The position numbers and the translations under genes were made by a program. Of a stretch of 64,000 bases of DNA, positions 61,364-64,000 are shown piece by piece. The notes beneath the pieces were generated by a model. It did not search any database, was not told where the DNA came from, and worked only from the letters and a program-made list of their open reading frames with translations. This stretch comes from an uncultured Bdellovibrionales bacterium. Lineage in GTDB: Bacteria; Bdellovibrionota; Bdellovibrionia; Bdellovibrionales; Bdellovibrionaceae. How positions within the stretch are numbered: position 1 is the stretch's first letter; each line of letters begins with the position of its first letter. Location: contig CAIYID010000031.1 of NCBI GenBank assembly GCA_903926205.1, positions 1 to 64,000 on the forward strand, in the 5' to 3' direction.

Positions 61364-61739
61364 GTTTCAAAGCTCTCCCCTTTTGCAAACTACACATTTC
61401 TACGACTCTCAGAAGCTCATCTTTGGTGAATGGCTTTCTTAAAAAATAAAAACAGCCCGCTCTAATGGCCTCTTCTTCGATCCAGTCTGTTGTTAATGAT
61501 GAGGTGGCCACCATCATTATCTGCGGATCTTGTCGCGCGATCTCGGTCACCGCCTCAAGGCCATTGAGTTCAGGAAGTACAATGTCGACAATTAAAAGAT
61601 CAGGGCTTTGCTCCAAAGCAAAAAGTATCGTATCTGGCCCGTTGGCCGCTTCAGCAACAATTTCATGACCCGCTTCCACATATGTGTCTCGAATAATCTG
61701 TCGTATAAAGCCGGCATCATCGGCAATCATAATTCTCAT
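61356..61739 (-). CDS. CheY-like single-domain response regulator
   Basis: Receiver domain of 127 aa. It has the acidic pair Asp7-Asp8 (IADDAG), phospho-acceptor Asp52 (LLIVDIVLPELNG), the switch Ser/Thr in VATSS and the conserved Lys in FLRKPF near 102-107. No output domain follows, as in chemotaxis CheY. The start at 61739 gives the normal receiver beginning MRIMIADDAG, though no ribosome binding site is seen. No kinase is adjacent; the orphan kinase at 20696 is too far to pair on position. Confidence 0.85.
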   Translation of the reverse strand: MRIMIADDAGFIRQIIRDTYVEAGHEIVAEAANGPDTILFALEQSPDLLIVDIVLPELNGLEAVTEIARQDPQIMMVATSSLTTDWIEEEAIRAGCFYFLRKPFTKDELLRVVEMCSLQKGRALKHG

Positions 61740-61771
61740 ATCAAAATTATAATTTGTTTTTTCTGAAATTC

Positions 61772-62893
61772 CTACTGGCCCCAACGATATCCCAGATTAA
61801 AGTAGGTCCAGGTATTTGTGACAGTAACTCCCGCTGGAGTTTGCCCAGTGTAAGGATCAGCCAAATTAGAAGAGCCTGAAAATTGATTTTTTTCAATTTT
61901 AACCCCCAATGACCAAACGAGCTGATTTTCTCTTGAAAGTTTCATTTCACCTCCAAGAAAAAATCCTATGCGCGAAGAAGCATTGGTGGCTCCTGAATGA
62001 AGATTTAAGCCAGTTTGAGATTCACCGTGAATAATCGAAGGAGCCACATCACCGCCAAAGGTCCAGGCGTAGGAGGGTGCGGTTGGAATTCTTACGTTCA
62101 GATACAAACCCAGCCCCTGAGATAATAATCCCGGTCGTGTCAACTCAGACGCCCCGACAGACATTTTATATTGGTTGTAAAATAATCCATAATTTAAACT
62201 GTTAGATCGACGAGACATTCCATAAAATTTTCGCAAATCAATTGAAAGCTCCGACCAATCACTTTTCACGCTGACAGAATTACCACTAGAATTAGTGGTA
62301 GGAAGAGTTTCTGAAAATGTCGCTAAATAGCTACCGGAAATACCGACCAGTGGAGTCATCCAAAGATGTGCCTGTGCTCTCATAAAGGGGGCGAAAGAAT
62401 AATAATTTCGGTAAGCCAGGTTGGCCGTGGAGTTATTATAAATCGTCCCAGTCCCAACCTCCAATTCAACACGATTGTTGCGAATATCGTCGGGATGAAT
62501 TTGTTCTCGATAGAGTTCGCCAGTATGACCGGCGCCACCTTTAAAAATATCTCGAACTTGATCCATAAGTTCCGGAGTGGGTTTAACAGAAACCTCAGGC
62601 TCTTCAATGGCAGCCGGAATATCAACTTTTATTGGAGCTGATTCTGAAGCTGGCTTTTTCCCTTTTGATTTCTTCTTTTCTTTGATTTTAAAAACAGGCT
62701 GATCACTAGCGTTCGGCTCTTTTGCTTGATACCGACCTGACTGAAGTCCAGAAGAAGTCGCGCCTTTTTCCACTGAGCCCGTGCCCGCACCCGAAGAATT
62801 GTTCAAAAGAATTTCGATTGAAGGATCCGCGGAAACAAAGGCGAATGGCGAAAGACAGAGTGAAAAAAATAAAAACAAAAAAAACATTTTCAT
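61772..62893 (-). CDS. putative outer-membrane beta-barrel protein with Lys/Pro-rich neck
   Basis: Protein of 373 aa. It has a signal peptide (about 1-22), a Gly/Ser and then Lys/Pro/Glu-rich low-complexity region (about 30-110, KIKEKKKSKGKKPAS), and a C-terminal series of amphipathic strands (VELEVGTGTIYNNSTANLAYRNYY, WTFGGDVAPSII, TWTYFNLGYRWGQ) consistent with a 10-12 strand barrel. It does not end in Phe. Similar architecture to the protein at 36787. Family unknown. Confidence 0.7.
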   Translation of the reverse strand: MKMFFLFLFFSLCLSPFAFVSADPSIEILLNNSSGAGTGSVEKGATSSGLQSGRYQAKEPNASDQPVFKIKEKKKSKGKKPASESAPIKVDIPAAIEEPEVSVKPTPELMDQVRDIFKGGAGHTGELYREQIHPDDIRNNRVELEVGTGTIYNNSTANLAYRNYYSFAPFMRAQAHLWMTPLVGISGSYLATFSETLPTTNSSGNSVSVKSDWSELSIDLRKFYGMSRRSNSLNYGLFYNQYKMSVGASELTRPGLLSQGLGLYLNVRIPTAPSYAWTFGGDVAPSIIHGESQTGLNLHSGATNASSRIGFFLGGEMKLSRENQLVWSLGVKIEKNQFSGSSNLADPYTGQTPAGVTVTNTWTYFNLGYRWGQ

Positions 62894-62971
62894 GTAATTT
62901 ATTGATCGGCAATTTTTAGGTTTTCTTGATGGTGAATTGACCTAGCGATAATAAAGAATGATAATATTCGA

Positions 62972-64000
62972 ATGAGGCGCAACATGCTTTGGCTCCCTTT
63001 GATATTGTCTCTAATGAGTTTTCCGATTTTGACCTTCGGTCAGTCGATAAAATACGTCAGCGACCTGGACCAATCTCTTAATATCAAAACCGTTTTACTG
63101 GCCCCTTTGGTGGATAATATTTCAGGAATCTATGCAACGCCCCTGAACGAGGCTTTGAAAAACTCCATTGAAGCCTCTCATCAATGGGAAACCAAACCTC
63201 TCGATAAGTCCGCCCTGATGTCTCCAGAAGAATTTGAAGCCTCACCAAGTGCCGTTAAATCTGCTGCTAAAAAATCAACTGCTGATGCCCTGATTGCAGG
63301 AAGAATTTCTAGAGGGCCAAATGGAGTGACCATTAAACTGACTCTTTTTTCTTGTGTGGATGGGCTCCCCATAGGCTCTGAAACTTTAAACAACTATCCT
63401 GGATTTGAAATTGCTGACCTGAAAATTCAAACAAGTAATTTAATGAAACTTCTCCGTGGAAAGTTACCCTATCACGGGCTTGTCATGAGCCGAAAAGGAC
63501 AATTGGTCACTTTAAATATTGGCGCGGGAGCAGGAATTAGACCAGGCTTTGAAGCCACGGTCATACAAGTGTTCAAGATCAATCGTCATCCAAAATTTGG
63601 ATTTATTGTCTCTACGGATAATTTGACTCTAGGGAAAATTCAAATCAATAAAGTAGATGAGTATTTGAGTTTCGGTACGATCACAAGTGAGCGCGAGACC
63701 AATGTCATAGCTTCAGGCAGCAAAGTCAGCTTTGGAAATACTGTTCAATATCCAAATTCCAACGTGATGTCTGACGGAAAATTAATTACTAATTTGAATG
63801 ATAGAGCTGACAATCAGCTGGCCTTTGGGGATAAACCTCGTGAGTGGTTACCGGAAACTCCACCCACTTTTGGAAAAATTGGTCTGATGGCAGGTTTAGG
63901 AACCTACACCATAAGTAATGGACTGACGACAGGCGCAGTCTCTGGCAATAGTCTTGCCACCCCAAGTATTCATTTAAACGGCGAGCTTTGGATGAGTCCT
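62972..64000 (+). CDS. secreted protein, partial, cut by the window end
   Basis: An open frame runs from ATG at 62972 (or 62984, which has the better GAGG spacing) to the end of the window, at least 339 codons, with no stop. It starts with a signal peptide (MRRNMLWLPLILSLMSFPILTFGQ). A domain with SIKYVSDLDQSLNIKTVLLAPLVDNISG and ADALIAGRISRGPNGVTIKLTLFS resembles periplasmic CsgG/LpoB-like alpha/beta folds (tentative). A second part has GAGAGIRPGFEATVIQV. It starts divergently from the beta-barrel gene. Confidence 0.8.
   Translation, partial: MRRNMLWLPLILSLMSFPILTFGQSIKYVSDLDQSLNIKTVLLAPLVDNISGIYATPLNEALKNSIEASHQWETKPLDKSALMSPEEFEASPSAVKSAAKKSTADALIAGRISRGPNGVTIKLTLFSCVDGLPIGSETLNNYPGFEIADLKIQTSNLMKLLRGKLPYHGLVMSRKGQLVTLNIGAGAGIRPGFEATVIQVFKINRHPKFGFIVSTDNLTLGKIQINKVDEYLSFGTITSERETNVIASGSKVSFGNTVQYPNSNVMSDGKLITNLNDRADNQLAFGDKPREWLPETPPTFGKIGLMAGLGTYTISNGLTTGAVSGNSLATPSIHLNGELWMSP

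Noticed and set aside
1-64000. CRISPR arrays, tRNA genes, rRNA genes, insertion sequences and prophage genes
   Set aside because: No evenly spaced repeats, no T-loop-like GGTTCGAATC in a cloverleaf context, and no transposase, integrase or phage structural gene was seen.

Overview
The window looks like a chromosomal segment of a Bdellovibrio-type predatory bacterium (Bdellovibrionota). This rests on gene content: a tad/flp pilus cluster followed directly by a YD-repeat protein and a very small secreted protein, which is the arrangement of the Bdellovibrio host-interaction (hit) locus. Also present are a motAB pair, many secreted or outer-membrane proteins of unknown function, and dense gene packing with frequent 1-4 bp overlaps. 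The DNA is fairly AT-rich by eye. I could not run a search, so the species is not named.

Layout. 1-5700: a fragment, a small conserved-looking gene with a possible leaderless promoter, then ftsE-ftsX-envC-ctpA (septal amidase activation and a C-terminal processing protease) and a secreted protein, closed by a group of hairpins. 5670-12280: trigger factor on the minus strand, then on the plus strand two tandem Get3/ArsA-like ATPases, a TPR lipoprotein, a glutamate-cysteine ligase of the GshA family and a lipoprotein. 12420-17060: dusB, typA and a two-gene ABC-2 exporter, meeting tail to tail a minus-strand GT51 glycosyltransferase and an SDR-family dehydratase/epimerase. 19200-27500: motA-motB, a histidine kinase, two secreted proteins of unknown function (225 and about 942 aa) and a B12-binding radical SAM protein. 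27587-28014: RNase P RNA on the minus strand with a clear terminator, an RNA gene that no ORF list would show.

28100-37740: a small FN3-like secreted protein; recX-alaS (minus); pgpA, cinA C-terminal domain and recA (plus; recA has a leader hairpin and a strong terminator); then a looser region with secreted proteins, a poorly coding stretch (35114-35579), a nitroreductase and a beta-barrel-like protein. 37797-44197 is one minus-strand operon: aminotransferase, M20 hydrolase, arginine succinyltransferase (astA), succinylglutamate-semialdehyde dehydrogenase (astD) and mltG. It is an arginine succinyltransferase-type catabolic set lacking recognisable astB and astE. 44308-48885 is a plus-strand run of a TPR-SH3 protein, cyclic-nucleotide-binding protein, AI-2E family permease, BamD-like lipoprotein, TPR protein, hypoxanthine phosphoribosyltransferase and a 25-residue membrane peptide.

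49134-58964 is the most notable region: flp pilin, a pilin-like protein, prepilin peptidase, three TadE-like minor pilins, CpaB, secretin CpaC, a single protein fusing CpaE (MinD-like) to CpaF (assembly ATPase), one TadB-like platform protein, then the two hit-type genes. A sigma-28-like promoter precedes flp, and an inverted GTCTCA/TGAGAC motif recurs in the non-coding DNA around the locus. Downstream lie a haem-motif lipoprotein with long Ser/Gly and Pro/Ala linkers, another tiny secreted protein, a CheY-like regulator, a beta-barrel-like protein and a secreted protein cut by the window end.
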